Below the pieces are notes generated by a model. It searched no databases. It worked only from the letters and a program-made list of their open reading frames with translations, and was not told the DNA's origin. A program made the translations under genes and the position numbers. Below, piece by piece: positions 37,977-46,446 of a stretch of DNA of 64,000 bases (position 1 is its first letter; each line of letters begins with the position of its first letter). This DNA comes from Acetivibrio alkalicellulosi (GTDB lineage: Bacteria; Bacillota; Clostridia; Acetivibrionales; Acetivibrionaceae). The stretch is taken from NCBI GenBank assembly GCA_008125075.1, contig VLTH01000002.1, forward strand, positions 251,253-315,252, read 5' to 3'.

Positions 37977-38345
37977 TTAAATACCTAACTTTTCACGTCC
38001 GATTGATAGTGCTAGTTCTTTAATTAATAAAAAAGGCACATGACTAAGTGTTTCACCAAGTTTCTTACGTATAATTTTACCAACTCCTTTTTGTCGCATT
38101 GAATCTAAAAATTCATGACCTTCCCATGTTAGTCCAAAAGGAATTACATTTACTAAACGTGTTTTGGTTGTAGATGAAGTCACTGCCTCAGCATCAAGGA
38201 GTCCAGCTTCGTACATACGCCGGATATGGTAGGCAACCACTCCTTTTTCATAGCCAGTAATTTCAGGATTTGTATCTGCAGATACTTCTTCTCTTGACTC
38301 ATAGAATTCTAGGATCTTTATTATCAGATCCATGTCACGTTTCAT
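37977..38345 (-). CDS. DUF2513 family protein
   Basis: 122 residues starting MKRDMDLIIKILEFYE with the conserved IRRMYEAGLLDAEAV and FGLTWEGHEFLDSMR motifs of DUF2513, a winged-helix-like family common in mobile elements and of unknown function. I start at 38345 because GAGGTG lies 8 bases before it; an in-frame ATG at 38375 lacks a binding site. Confidence 0.75.
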   Translation of the reverse strand: MKRDMDLIIKILEFYESREEVSADTNPEITGYEKGVVAYHIRRMYEAGLLDAEAVTSSTTKTRLVNVIPFGLTWEGHEFLDSMRQKGVGKIIRKKLGETLSHVPFLLIKELALSIGREKLGI

Positions 38346-38532
38346 ATTTAAACACCTCACTTGTTTTTTGACCAATTAATAAAGGTTTATTTAATTTTAG
38401 CACATATAATTTGTACATACTATTATTTATTGTAAAAATCGTACATTTAAGAGAAGAATTTAAGAATTTAAAAGGAATTATTTATTAATTATCGAAAACA
38501 TATGTAATAATATTTTGAAAGGAATTGATTAT

Positions 38533-39291
38533 ATGATTACACAAGAACAACTAAATGAGATTGTAGAGGGGCAGAAATTGATAGCAGAAGGAATAAATAA
38601 ATTGTTAGCTCTTTTTACGCTAGAACCTCTTAATGAAGCAACTAATCCTATTTTGAATCTTAGTGAAGCGGCTAAGCTTCTTGGAACTTCACCTAAACAA
38701 CTTTCGGAAGCATGTAAAAAAAATGAGGTTCCGTATAGGTTATTGGGTTCAAAGTATTTATTTTCAAGAGTTGCTTTAACTGCTTGGCTTCATAATGTTA
38801 ACATGTCTTATTTGTTCGAAAAAATGGAGAGACATAAAAAATATTGTAGAGATAGGTTCCAAGAGGAGACAACGGAAAAATTTTTAGAAAACTGGATCAG
38901 ATTCACTATTAATCCTTCAATAGGCATAGGTGAAGAGTTTCACTTTAGTAATCAGTCTAATCGTGACGATGTAGAGATAATTGACTTGTTTCAAGCAGCT
39001 GAATTACTTGGTGTTACAGAAATCAAAATGCGAGAATGGGCAAATGGTTTTTTGTATCATAAAATACCTTTAATAAGAGAAGGCAGAAGGTTTAAGTTTA
39101 TAAGAAGAGAGCTTTTAGAATGGATGAAGACACCAGGTTTTATTAAACTTAAAGATGATTACGTAAAGAATAAAGAGCGAAATGATAAAAGGTTACTAGC
39201 TGTAGAAGAAAGAAAAGAGGCTGAACGATTAGCTAAAGAAGAGAGAAAAAGAATTCGTGAAGAAAAATTAAAAAGAAAATCAAAACAATAG
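38533..39291 (+). CDS. Protein with two excisionase-type helix-turn-helix domains
   Basis: 252 residues. Two MerR/excisionase-like (HTH_17) segments: LNLSEAAKLLGTSPKQLSEACKK (about 45-67) and IDLFQAAELLGVTEIKMREWA (about 155-175). The C terminus is a highly charged helix (KEERKRIREEKLKRKSK). GAAAGGA supports the ATG at 38533 rather than the TTG at 38515. It could be a regulator or a DNA-bridging protein; unknown. Confidence 0.65.
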   Translation: MITQEQLNEIVEGQKLIAEGINKLLALFTLEPLNEATNPILNLSEAAKLLGTSPKQLSEACKKNEVPYRLLGSKYLFSRVALTAWLHNVNMSYLFEKMERHKKYCRDRFQEETTEKFLENWIRFTINPSIGIGEEFHFSNQSNRDDVEIIDLFQAAELLGVTEIKMREWANGFLYHKIPLIREGRRFKFIRRELLEWMKTPGFIKLKDDYVKNKERNDKRLLAVEERKEAERLAKEERKRIREEKLKRKSKQ

Positions 39292-39385
39292 AACTTTGAT
39301 TACTACAATAAAATGTTTGACAAATCAAATTAATAGAAGGATCATCACCAAATAGATTTACTTTCTTTTATTCATAACAATATGG

Positions 39386-39414
39386 TTGACATGTACGCAC
39401 ATATACACTATAAT
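39386..39414 (+). promoter_or_regulatory. Consensus promoter of the small RHH gene
   Basis: -35 TTGACA (39386-39391), 17-bp spacer, -10 TATAAT (39409-39414): a perfect match, stronger than most promoters here. It implies high or tightly repressed expression. Confidence 0.8.
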
Positions 39415-39434
39415 GTTAATAGGAGGTGATTTAA

Positions 39435-39602
39435 TTGAGTCCAAAAAACAGGCTCAACATAAGGCTGTCGGAAGAAGTTGAAAATGAAATTGACGGTTTT
39501 ATAAAGACCTTTGAAGAAAAAACAGGAATACCTACAACAAAGACCGCAGTAATTGAATCGGCACTGAAAGAAGGATTAAAGATTTTAAGAAAAAAGCTTT
39601 AA
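39435..39602 (+). CDS. Small ribbon-helix-helix-like regulator (55 residues)
   Basis: TTG start after a full AGGAGGTGAT site. The protein has NRLNIRLSEEVENEIDGFI, a likely RHH beta strand and first helix, and TTKTAVIESALKEGLKIL, a second helix typical of CopG/Arc-like repressors. It is likely to bind DNA as a dimer. No toxin-like partner follows directly. It may repress its own strong promoter. Confidence 0.65.
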   Translation: MSPKNRLNIRLSEEVENEIDGFIKTFEEKTGIPTTKTAVIESALKEGLKILRKKL

Positions 39603-39605
39603 AAA

Positions 39606-39670
39606 CCAGGTAACCTTTTGCACTCTCACATGACAAAGGCTACCCGGCACCTGTACCACTCCTTGAGGAG
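39606..39670 (+). ncRNA. Candidate structured RNA after the RHH gene
   Basis: CCAGGTAACCTTTTG (39606-39620) pairs with CAAAGGCTACCCGG (39634-39647) with small bulges, and is followed by the hairpin CTCC-TTGA-GGAG (39659-39670). No T-run follows, so it is not a simple terminator. It could be a leader of the gene at 39743 or a small RNA driven by the promoter at 39386. Confidence 0.4.
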
Positions 39671-39742
39671 CAGAACATATTTATTATACAATAAGTGCTC
39701 TTTCAAGGCAAATAATTTAAAACTTGAAAGGATGGGATTATT

Positions 39743-40264
39743 GTGTTGGAAAAAGTATTAGCAGGTTATTTTAAATCAGAGGATTATTTCAACCATGTTA
39801 GCGACATTATTACCGACATAGAAAAGGCAGAAGGAAAACGACTTTTTGAGGTTTTTGAAGAAGTTAAAAAGGATAATCATAAGATGTTCTTAGACCTTGA
39901 TAGTGCCTATACAGATACTTGTTATGCTGTTGGAGAGGTATCATATTTAACAGGCTTAATTAATGGCCTGAAGCTTTTAAAAGACCTCAACGGCATAAAT
40001 ATAAATGATTCTTTAATTAATGCAATTCAGGACACAATAAAAAACACAATGACAGATCAAGGATCCTTGAAAGAGACAGAAACTTACTTGCCGAATGATA
40101 AATATAAATTACCCACATTAAATACAGCGCAAATGTTTACACTTGTAGATGCCTTCCAGAGAGCTGAAAGAGAATTTAACACATCAGGTGACAACCAGGA
40201 CAAATTTAAAGAATTGAGAAGTTATTTAACCAAAAATTCTAAAAAAGGTGATCAGGAGGGTTAA
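39743..40264 (+). CDS. Hypothetical helical protein
   Basis: 173 residues, GTG start after GAAAGGATGGG. Predicted mostly helical and acidic with no recognised motif. It is followed closely by the gene at 40269, with which it is probably co-transcribed. Confidence 0.6.
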   Translation: MLEKVLAGYFKSEDYFNHVSDIITDIEKAEGKRLFEVFEEVKKDNHKMFLDLDSAYTDTCYAVGEVSYLTGLINGLKLLKDLNGININDSLINAIQDTIKNTMTDQGSLKETETYLPNDKYKLPTLNTAQMFTLVDAFQRAEREFNTSGDNQDKFKELRSYLTKNSKKGDQEG

Positions 40265-40268
40265 TATT

Positions 40269-40577
40269 ATGAATACTTATCGTAAAGATTTTTCAATGCA
40301 ATCAATTGATAAAAATAAACTAAAGGAAATGAGAGAAGTTATAAACTTTAGGCAAAGTCAATACATAGAGTCTGAAAGCTATAAAAAGACAAGAGAAGAA
40401 GTTGAAGAATTGATTAATAAGTTGCCCAATAGATCAGATCAGTTGAAGATTGAGGAAGCAATTAACCTTCTTGAGTGTGAATTGTTTGAAGAGGCATATA
40501 AAGCAGCATTAGCCGACTTAATGACAGCAATGACATTTAATAAAATAGGTGTGACTATGGCAGAGTATTTGAAATAA
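40269..40577 (+). CDS. Hypothetical helical protein
   Basis: 102 residues, start at 40269 fixed by CAGGAGGG. All-helical composition (YKKTREEVEELINKLPNR, IEEAINLLECELFEEAYKAA); no family recognised. It ends before a good terminator. Confidence 0.6.
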   Translation: MNTYRKDFSMQSIDKNKLKEMREVINFRQSQYIESESYKKTREEVEELINKLPNRSDQLKIEEAINLLECELFEEAYKAALADLMTAMTFNKIGVTMAEYLK

Positions 40578-40593
40578 AATAGATTATTAATAA

Positions 40594-40630
40594 GACAAGA
40601 GTGTTATTTATTAATGCTCTTGTTTTTTTT
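40594..40630 (+). terminator. Intrinsic terminator
   Basis: GACAAGAG ... CTCTTGT followed by eight T. Confidence 0.85.
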
Positions 40631-40715
40631 ATTTAGTAATTTTGAGAAGATTGCAGGAAATGTATACTTTTTTATAGAATAATAACAAAAATATGTTAAC
40701 CATGAGGGAAAAACA

Positions 40716-41846
40716 ATGGAATACAGAACTTTTTACAGAGAAAAACTTTATGAAGAAATATGGAAGGAACCAATGTACATAGTTGCAAAGAGGTACGATA
40801 TTTCCAATGTTGGATTAAAGAAAGTTTGTATTAGGCTTAACATACCTATTCCAACAAGGGGACACTGGGCTAAAGTTAGAGCAGGACATAATGTAGAAAC
40901 ACCTGCTTTAAAAGGTGTCGGTCCAGAAAAAGTTTCTTCTCAGTTAAATCCTGAAAATAACAATGGTAGAAAGAAAAATATAGAAGGAAACATTAAGGAT
41001 CAAATTATAAAAGATATTTTAGAAGCTTATGAAGATGTTGCTAAAGACAAAGAAAAATATCCTGACGAAGAAGATTACAAGAATATAGTTAAATCATTAA
41101 GACATCAATCATCTCAACCCTCAGGAGTTGCGTATTGTGGTTGTATTAAAATATATTCAACTGTAGAGTCAATAAATAGAGCTGCAATTATAGCGTTGTT
41201 ATTGTATAGAACTCTTAAAAAACTAGGTAATGTTAAACGCAAATCAAATTATGTAGAAGTAGATGGTCTAAGATTTAGTATTTGGATTAAGGAACGCTTA
41301 AGGCAAACCACACATGTTCTTACAGAAGAAGATTTAAAGAAAAAAGACCGTCCACCTGCAAGAGAATTACATCCTACAAATAGATTTTTTATACTTGTTG
41401 AGTCAGCAGATTCTGACTTTAAGAAAAAGTATGGTGAATATAAAATTTTCAAAACTAAACCCAACAAAAAAACAGAGGATTGCATTACTGATTGCATTAT
41501 AGATATGTATAAGATGATTGATTATATAAAGGAATGTATGGAAGAAAGAAAGCTTAGAGAAATACAACAAAAAGAGCATTGGATGAGGCAACTAGAAATT
41601 GAAACGCAGCGCATTGAAGAGACAAAAAAACTTGAAAAACTAAAGAGTGATGCTGAAGACTGGTATCAGTATAAAAAAATTATGGACTACATAAATGCTG
41701 TTGATATAAGTATAAGAACAAAAAAACATAGCTCTGGAAAAAGGAGAGAACTTCTTGAATGGGTGAAATGGGCTAAGGGTAAAGCTGAGTGGTTAAACCC
41801 ATTAGTTAATAAAGATGATCCAATACTGGGGCGTAGACGGTCTTAA
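40716..41846 (+). CDS. Hypothetical protein with an N-terminal helix-turn-helix-like segment
   Basis: 376 residues. The start (YREKLYEEIWKEPMYIVAKRY, DISNVGLKKVCIRLNIPIPT, RGHWAKVRAG) resembles a segment seen in many uncharacterised proteins of mobile elements and defence islands, with a recognition helix-like DISNVGLKKVCIRL. The middle has alternating helices and strands and the C terminus is a charged helix. No catalytic motif is visible. The function is unknown to me. Confidence 0.65.
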   Translation: MEYRTFYREKLYEEIWKEPMYIVAKRYDISNVGLKKVCIRLNIPIPTRGHWAKVRAGHNVETPALKGVGPEKVSSQLNPENNNGRKKNIEGNIKDQIIKDILEAYEDVAKDKEKYPDEEDYKNIVKSLRHQSSQPSGVAYCGCIKIYSTVESINRAAIIALLLYRTLKKLGNVKRKSNYVEVDGLRFSIWIKERLRQTTHVLTEEDLKKKDRPPARELHPTNRFFILVESADSDFKKKYGEYKIFKTKPNKKTEDCITDCIIDMYKMIDYIKECMEERKLREIQQKEHWMRQLEIETQRIEETKKLEKLKSDAEDWYQYKKIMDYINAVDISIRTKKHSSGKRRELLEWVKWAKGKAEWLNPLVNKDDPILGRRRS

Positions 41847-41915
41847 AGATAAGAATAGAACATATAAAAGTATGATTTAATAATAAAATCAATAAAAGTC
41901 AAGGGGGAGATAGTT

Positions 41916-42116
41916 ATGGAAAAACTTTTTGTAAAAGTTAAAGAGGCCACAAAATTGTCTGGCATTGGCAAGTACACTCTGTACAATGCAATTAAAAGAG
42001 GAGAGCTACAAGTTTATAAACCTAATTGTAGGGATTTTCTCATTAAAGTTACTGAATTAGAGGAATGGATCAAAAGCAAGCAAGTAGTACATGATAAGGG
42101 TATTTCAGGAGATTAA
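41916..42116 (+). CDS. Small excisionase-type DNA-binding protein
   Basis: 66 residues, one HTH_17 unit (FVKVKEATKLSGIGKYTLYNAIKRGELQVYK ... seen in parts) with AGGGGGAGA upstream. It may act as the excisionase or as a local regulator, like the 29090 gene at the other end. Confidence 0.7.
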   Translation: MEKLFVKVKEATKLSGIGKYTLYNAIKRGELQVYKPNCRDFLIKVTELEEWIKSKQVVHDKGISGD

Positions 42117-42149
42117 CATAAAGCAATAAAAGCTATAAGGGGGCTAAAT

Positions 42150-42677
42150 ATGAAAAAGTTAATATTAATATTGGTGTTGATTTCAATTATTCTTACTTCT
42201 TGCTCTCAAAAATTCGATACTTTAGAAGTAAAAGAGCTTCAATTGAAGCCTGAAATAATAGAATTACTGGACAACAAGGAGGTTGAAATTGCCATTATTG
42301 GGTATACAGAAAGCCTGATAGAAGTATACAATAATAGAGAGAAAGACAACGGAATGATATTACCTTGTGAGGATATGAAAAGATATTCTGCAGTAATTTC
42401 TGAATACTCTGAAAAAGAAGTTCCTTCAAATATATTTAGCTTAGATATTCCTTTTGAAGAACTTGATTTAAGAATGGAGCGTTTAAAAAAAATACTTGAA
42501 GTTCAAGAAATATCTGCACTAATAGAAAAGCTTAGTTTAGAAACAAAAGCAACTACAAAAATACCTTTGAGCGGCTCAGGTGAGATTACAACTGTATATA
42601 ATCCAGATGAAGATGATATTCTTGAAATAAAAGAAAAAATACTGGATTTGATTGAATCTTTTTTTGTAGTTTCTTAA
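42150..42677 (+). CDS. Lipoprotein of unknown function
   Basis: 175 residues with a lipoprotein signal peptide (MKKLILILVLISIILTSCSQ, cysteine at 18) and an acidic helical rest. It should be anchored on the outer face of the membrane. Satellite cargo; could be superinfection exclusion, but there is no direct evidence. Confidence 0.65.
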   Translation: MKKLILILVLISIILTSCSQKFDTLEVKELQLKPEIIELLDNKEVEIAIIGYTESLIEVYNNREKDNGMILPCEDMKRYSAVISEYSEKEVPSNIFSLDIPFEELDLRMERLKKILEVQEISALIEKLSLETKATTKIPLSGSGEITTVYNPDEDDILEIKEKILDLIESFFVVS

Positions 42678-42719
42678 ATTTAGAATAAATTTAATAATAT
42701 TAATAACAGGAGGGCAAAA

Positions 42720-42857
42720 ATGGAAAATTCACTTAAAGATTTTATGAATGAATTCAATGTCAGAAAAGAAAGAGTGTGTGAAATACAAGAAAAAACTAAA
42801 GAAGCTTATGAGAAGATCATATCTTCTATTTTAAATTTATGCAAAGAAATTCTTTAA
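42720..42857 (+). CDS. Small hypothetical protein (45 residues)
   Basis: AACAGGAGGGC precedes the ATG at 42720. The peptide is a charged helix (NSLKDFMNEFNVRKERVCEI, then QEKTKEAYEKII). Its stop overlaps the start of the next gene by 19 bp, suggesting coupling. Confidence 0.5.
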   Translation: MENSLKDFMNEFNVRKERVCEIQEKTKEAYEKIISSILNLCKEIL

Positions 42858-43285
42858 ATTATTATTCTTCAAAAAACAAAGATTATGATTTAATTAATGT
42901 CGAGGGATATGACATATATCTTTTTATGGACTGTGTGGCTCAACAGCCGGATGAAAAAGAATATAATTTAAAGTTCCTTTGCGGCAGCATTAGGGCATAT
43001 GTTAAAAGTAAAGATTTTGGTGATACTCTTAGAATAATAAAAAGGCTCTTTGTTAATCATTTAGGACAAGTTTCACAGGCATCTAATGATGTTCATTTTG
43101 AACCTTTTAAAGAAGATCTAGCTTTACACATTATAAAAAATGCTTTAGGAATAGATTATACTAACCGTCATGTAAGCACAAATGAGTTAAAGAGTAATGA
43201 GAATTATATAATTTCAGTGTTTGATATTGAAAAAGTTCGATCTATAGGCTTTATATGCCCAAAACCATTTGAAGAGGATATATAA
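42839..43285 (+). CDS. Hypothetical protein
   Basis: 148 residues, beginning inside the end of the small gene at 42720 with no own ribosome binding site, so probably translated by coupling. No family recognised. It is the last gene before attR. Confidence 0.55.
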   Translation: MQRNSLNYYSSKNKDYDLINVEGYDIYLFMDCVAQQPDEKEYNLKFLCGSIRAYVKSKDFGDTLRIIKRLFVNHLGQVSQASNDVHFEPFKEDLALHIIKNALGIDYTNRHVSTNELKSNENYIISVFDIEKVRSIGFICPKPFEEDI

Positions 43286-43307
43286 TAATAAATCTTCTGT
43301 CCCCAGT

Positions 43308-43327
43308 GGGGACATTTTGGGGACAAA
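43308..43327 (+). promoter_or_regulatory. Probable integrase arm-binding site, right end
   Basis: GGGGACATTTTGGGGACAAA, identical and in the same orientation as 26669-26688. Just before it TGTCCCC lies inverted (43299-43304 region), making a palindrome with the first GGGGACA. Confidence 0.65.
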
Positions 43328-43442
43328 AGTTATAAAAAAGTACCCAAAAGCATTAAAAAAGGCTAAAGGATATAATTAACAAATGCAGTTATACCAATAC
43401 TTACAAAGACATATTGAAGAATATAAAAAGCATCGTCACGCA

Positions 43443-43501
43443 TTGCTAAACCGTTAGGTCGGGTAACTGGCGCCAGGGTTCGAATCCCTGCTTCTCCGCC
43501 A
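43443..43501 (+). repeat. attR (59-bp direct repeat, tRNA-Ser 3' remnant)
   Basis: Identical to 26552-26610. Sequence to its left does not continue the tRNA, so this is the displaced 3' end of the original gene. Confidence 0.95.
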
Positions 43502-43509
43502 TAATTTGT

Positions 43510-43601
43510 CTTAAAACCCTTGTGTACCAAGGGTTTTAAGCGTTTTTACAGAGAAAAAAGCAGAGGATTATATTTAAATTAAATCCCTCTGCTAATTTTT
43601 T
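43510..43601 (+). terminator. Two hairpin terminators after attR
   Basis: CTTAAAACCCTTG / CAAGGGTTTTAAG with T-run (43510-43547), then AGCAGAGG / CCTCTGCT with T-run (43559-43601). The first was probably the original terminator of the tRNA-Ser transcript. Confidence 0.75.
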
Positions 43602-43623
43602 ATAAATTTCCTTTATTTCAATA

Positions 43624-43870
43624 TTTATCTTATTATAAGTCTCTACCTTCTATAAGGGTGCATATTTCTTAAGTGAAGAGAAAAATGGAAGAAACATTGT
43701 GAAGCGAGTTATAGAGACTGTTAATGCCAAGAGGATAATTAGTGATAGCGGTTTTTAAAAGGAGCACGAGAAGCATTTAATGGCTCTAGACTGGGTAATA
43801 AATTAATTTTACCCTTTCTATGAGGTGGAGTACAATTTAAGATATTCAGGTGGGGTAGTGTATACCCATG
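43624..43870. repeat. R3 repeat copies between attR and pssA
   Basis: 43624-43670 (minus) carries CACCCTTATAGAAGGTAGAGAC and ATAATAAGATAAAT, and 43817-43870 (plus) has TATGAGGTGGAGTAC and TTTAAGATA. The interval 43670-43816 has no supported gene; a short in-frame stretch there resembles nothing I know. Confidence 0.45.
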
Positions 43871-43934
43871 CTAACTTTTGCTAAAGGAGTTGACTAAAGC
43901 AATTATAATTAGTTCATAGAAAGCCAGAGATCTA

Positions 43935-43961
43935 AAAAAGGGACTTATAAGTCCCTTTTTT
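43935..43961. terminator. Terminator of pssA
   Basis: AAAAAAGGGACTTATAAGTCCCTTTTTT, overlapping the pssA stop codon. Confidence 0.8.
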
Positions 43962-44508
43962 AGATTTTTTTAATACTTAGTTTACTAATCATTAAATAAG
44001 ATAAAACAATCATAAAAGCTGCTGTAAGAGCTGTATTTATATAAGAGTAATTAGAATTAACTTTAGAAAAACTATTATATAAATTTACTATTGTAAGCAA
44101 AGATCCTGCTATAGTTATTGGAAGTCCCATAAAAATACTGTTATCTTCACTTATATTAAACCTAGCAAGTCTATATGCTCCACAGAGAACAAATAGTAGT
44201 GCAAACATGTAGCCCAAAATATGATAATCCACTAAGCTTATTTTCCATGCTATTATGGCAGGAGCAACACCAAAAGATATTAAGTCAGAAAGAGAATCAA
44301 GCTCTTTACCAAACTCACTGGTTACCCTGAAAAATCTTGCCACTTGGCCATCTAGTCTGTCTGTTACTGCTGCTATCATTATAAGAAGACAGGAGTATTT
44401 TAGACTTGAAACTGAAGCATCATTAAATGCTATTAAAATTGCCATAATGCCAAGAGACAAATTGGAAAATGTAATTATGTTAGGAAGACAACATTTTATT
44501 CTATTCAA
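43960..44508 (-). CDS. pssA: CDP-diacylglycerol-serine O-phosphatidyltransferase
   Basis: Makes phosphatidylserine from CDP-diacylglycerol and serine at the membrane. The 182 residues contain the CDP-alcohol phosphotransferase motif DX2DGX2AR...: DRLDGQVARFFRVTSEFGKELDSLSD (seen about residues 46-72, D-G-A-R-G/K-D-D pattern), with several membrane helices and FGVAPAI. The start is TTG after GAGGTGG. Confidence 0.88.
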   Translation of the reverse strand: MNRIKCCLPNIITFSNLSLGIMAILIAFNDASVSSLKYSCLLIMIAAVTDRLDGQVARFFRVTSEFGKELDSLSDLISFGVAPAIIAWKISLVDYHILGYMFALLFVLCGAYRLARFNISEDNSIFMGLPITIAGSLLTIVNLYNSFSKVNSNYSYINTALTAAFMIVLSYLMISKLSIKKI

Positions 44509-44512
44509 TTGA

Positions 44513-44826
44513 CCACCTCAAAAATTTTTTCTATCTACTATTGATTATAAATAAAAAAACACAAATCCACAATAGAATTATCTAAGGAAATTTGTGATAA
44601 AACAATTAATATTTATAATGATAACAATTTTGATTGTAAACTAATATTAAAAAGCATATATTGAAAATTATACAAACAATTTTTAATTGCATAGGAATTT
44701 AAAATAAATTTTGAATTTTTGTAATTCTTATACTACAGTTTACAAAGGGGATTCACCTTGTAGTTTTTATATTGGTTTTTATGGTTTATAAAATAAACCT
44801 ATGCTAAGGCTCTTTTAAAGTAATCA
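44513..44826. other. Intergenic region pssA-gltD
   Basis: 314 bp, AT-rich. It has a fragment near 44738-44760 (AAAGGGGATTCACCTTGTAG) that resembles part of R3. No ORF or strong promoter is seen; gltD ends here with no clear terminator hairpin. Confidence 0.4.
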
Positions 44827-46305
44827 TTAGGGCAAGTTTGAATATTCCATAAGATATTTATCAACTTCACGAGCTGCTCCTCTACCTTCGTTGATTGCCC
44901 ATACAACCAAGCTTTGTCCTCTTCTTGAATCTCCTGCAGCAAAGACACCATCTAAGTTTGTTTTATAATTTCCATACAAAGCTTTTGCATTAGATCTAGA
45001 ATCTCTTTCTATATTTAATTGTTCAAAAATTATATCCTCAGGGCCTAAAAATCCCATACAAATTAATACAAGTTGTGCAGGCCATATTTTTTCTGTGCCA
45101 GGAACTTCAACAGGTATATATTTACCATTATCACATAGTTTCCATTCAACCTGTATAGTGTGAACTTCTTTTATGTGTCCATTTGCATCTCCAACAAACT
45201 TTTTAGTGCTTATGCAATACTCTCTAGGATCATTTCCAAAAACAAAAGTAGCTTCTTCCTGACCATAATCTGTTTTTTGAGTTTTTGGCCATTGAGGCCA
45301 AGGATTAGAGTCCACTCTTTTTAAAGGAGGCTTTTTCATAATTTCAAATTGGACTACATTTTTACAATTTTGTCTTATGGAAGTTGCCACACAGTCAGTA
45401 CCTGTGTCTCCGCCACCAATTACTATAACATCTTTATTATAAGCAGAAATACCATCAAATACTGTTGAGTCTAAAATACTTTTTGTATTTTGTGTTAGAA
45501 AGTCCATAGCATAATTAATACCTTTTAAACTTCTACCTTCTATTTTAAGGTCTCTTGGTTTTGTAGATCCAATACATAAAACAACTGCATCGTATTCTTT
45601 TAGTAATGAGTTTGGATTTATATCTTTACCTATATCTTTGTTTGTAAAAAACTTAATACCTTCTCGTTCCATAATATCTACTCGTCTTTGTACAATTGAC
45701 TTATCAAGTTTCATATTAGGAATACCGTACATTAAAAGTCCACCAATGCGGTCTTCTCTTTCATAAACGGAAACCCAATGACCTGCCTTGTTTAATTGTG
45801 CTGCACATGAAAGACCAGCTGGTCCAGAGCCTATAACTGCAACTTTTTTCCCTGTTCTATTTTCAGGTAATTGTGGAACTACCCATCCTTCTTCAAATGC
45901 TTTATCTATTATTTCACACTCATTTAATTTAATTGTGACAGGTGGTTCATTGATACCTAGTGTACAAGAGCCTTCACAGGGAGCAGGACAAACCCTACCT
46001 GTAAACTCAGGAAAATTATTAGTTTTATGAAGTCTATCTATTGCTTCTCTCCATAGTCCCCTATAAATTAAGTCATTCCATTCTGGTATAAGATTGTTTA
46101 TAGGACATCCTGAAGCCATACCCTCTAATAATATACCTGAATGACAAAAAGGTATTCCACAATCCATACATCTAGCGGCCTGATTTTTCATTTTCCCTTC
46201 AGAAAAATGTGTATGAAATTCATTCCAATCATTGATTCTTTCAATTGGAGACCTATCTTGAGGAAGTTCTCTAGTATATTCTAAAAATCCTGTTACCTTA
46301 GCCAT
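44827..46305 (-). CDS. gltD: Glutamate synthase small subunit
   Basis: Passes electrons from NAD(P)H through FAD and Fe-S centres to GltB. The 492 residues have the N-terminal cysteine pairs ([37 protein letters not shown]), the FAD motif [15 protein letters not shown] (about 150) and the NADPH motif [11 protein letters not shown] (about 285). TAGGAGGG precedes the start. It follows gltB by 141 bp, with an R4 half-repeat in between. Confidence 0.95.
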   Translation of the reverse strand: MAKVTGFLEYTRELPQDRSPIERINDWNEFHTHFSEGKMKNQAARCMDCGIPFCHSGILLEGMASGCPINNLIPEWNDLIYRGLWREAIDRLHKTNNFPEFTGRVCPAPCEGSCTLGINEPPVTIKLNECEIIDKAFEEGWVVPQLPENRTGKKVAVIGSGPAGLSCAAQLNKAGHWVSVYEREDRIGGLLMYGIPNMKLDKSIVQRRVDIMEREGIKFFTNKDIGKDINPNSLLKEYDAVVLCIGSTKPRDLKIEGRSLKGINYAMDFLTQNTKSILDSTVFDGISAYNKDVIVIGGGDTGTDCVATSIRQNCKNVVQFEIMKKPPLKRVDSNPWPQWPKTQKTDYGQEEATFVFGNDPREYCISTKKFVGDANGHIKEVHTIQVEWKLCDNGKYIPVEVPGTEKIWPAQLVLICMGFLGPEDIIFEQLNIERDSRSNAKALYGNYKTNLDGVFAAGDSRRGQSLVVWAINEGRGAAREVDKYLMEYSNLP

Positions 46306-46344
46306 AAGTTACCCTCCTATTCTTCTAACTTAAAATCTATTATT

Positions 46345-46384
46345 TAGGAATACTGAAAATATAACTTCCAATGCTATTTCATCA
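46345..46384 (+). repeat. R4 repeat half-copy between gltB and gltD
   Basis: TAGGAATACTGAAAATATAACTTCCAATGCTATTTC-type sequence matching 12856-12894 (minus) and 26101-26139. An inverted TCAAATTAATTATTTGA follows. Confidence 0.5.
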
Positions 46385-46446
46385 AATTAATTATTTGATG
46401 TTAAATATTGTTTAATAAAAAGTCTAAGCAGTACTCCAAATATTCC

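Larger units (their letters stand above)
26552..43501. mobile_element. Integrated phage satellite (PICI/SaPI-like) in tRNA-Ser(GCU)
   Basis: A region of about 16.9 kb bounded by a 59-bp direct repeat of the tRNA 3' end. Left end: tyrosine integrase (leftward), XRE repressor (leftward), then rightward XRE protein, excisionase-like protein, primase-helicase, iteron-like origin, a sigma factor and a Nu1-like small terminase. The remaining genes are cargo. No large terminase, portal, capsid or tail module is present except one tail-spike-like fusion. Base composition of 28.8-33.9 kb is visibly richer in G and C than the host flanks. This gene order is established for phage-inducible chromosomal islands; assignment of this element to that group is inference. 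Confidence 0.85.

Noticed and set aside
39435-40264. Toxin-antitoxin pair (RHH plus 39743 gene)
   Set aside because: The downstream gene is 140 bp away after a structured RNA and resembles no toxin family.
43443-43501. A third tRNA-Ser gene
   Set aside because: Only the 3' 59 bases match; the acceptor 5' half is absent, so this is attR.
26552-43501. ICE or conjugative element
   Set aside because: No relaxase, coupling protein or type IV secretion gene is visible; terS and primase-helicase favour a satellite.
26552-43501. Complete prophage
   Set aside because: No large terminase, portal, capsid, tape measure, holin or endolysin is found.
43670-43816. Possible transposase or integrase remnant after attR
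   Set aside because: A short open stretch is present but gives no recognisable motif.
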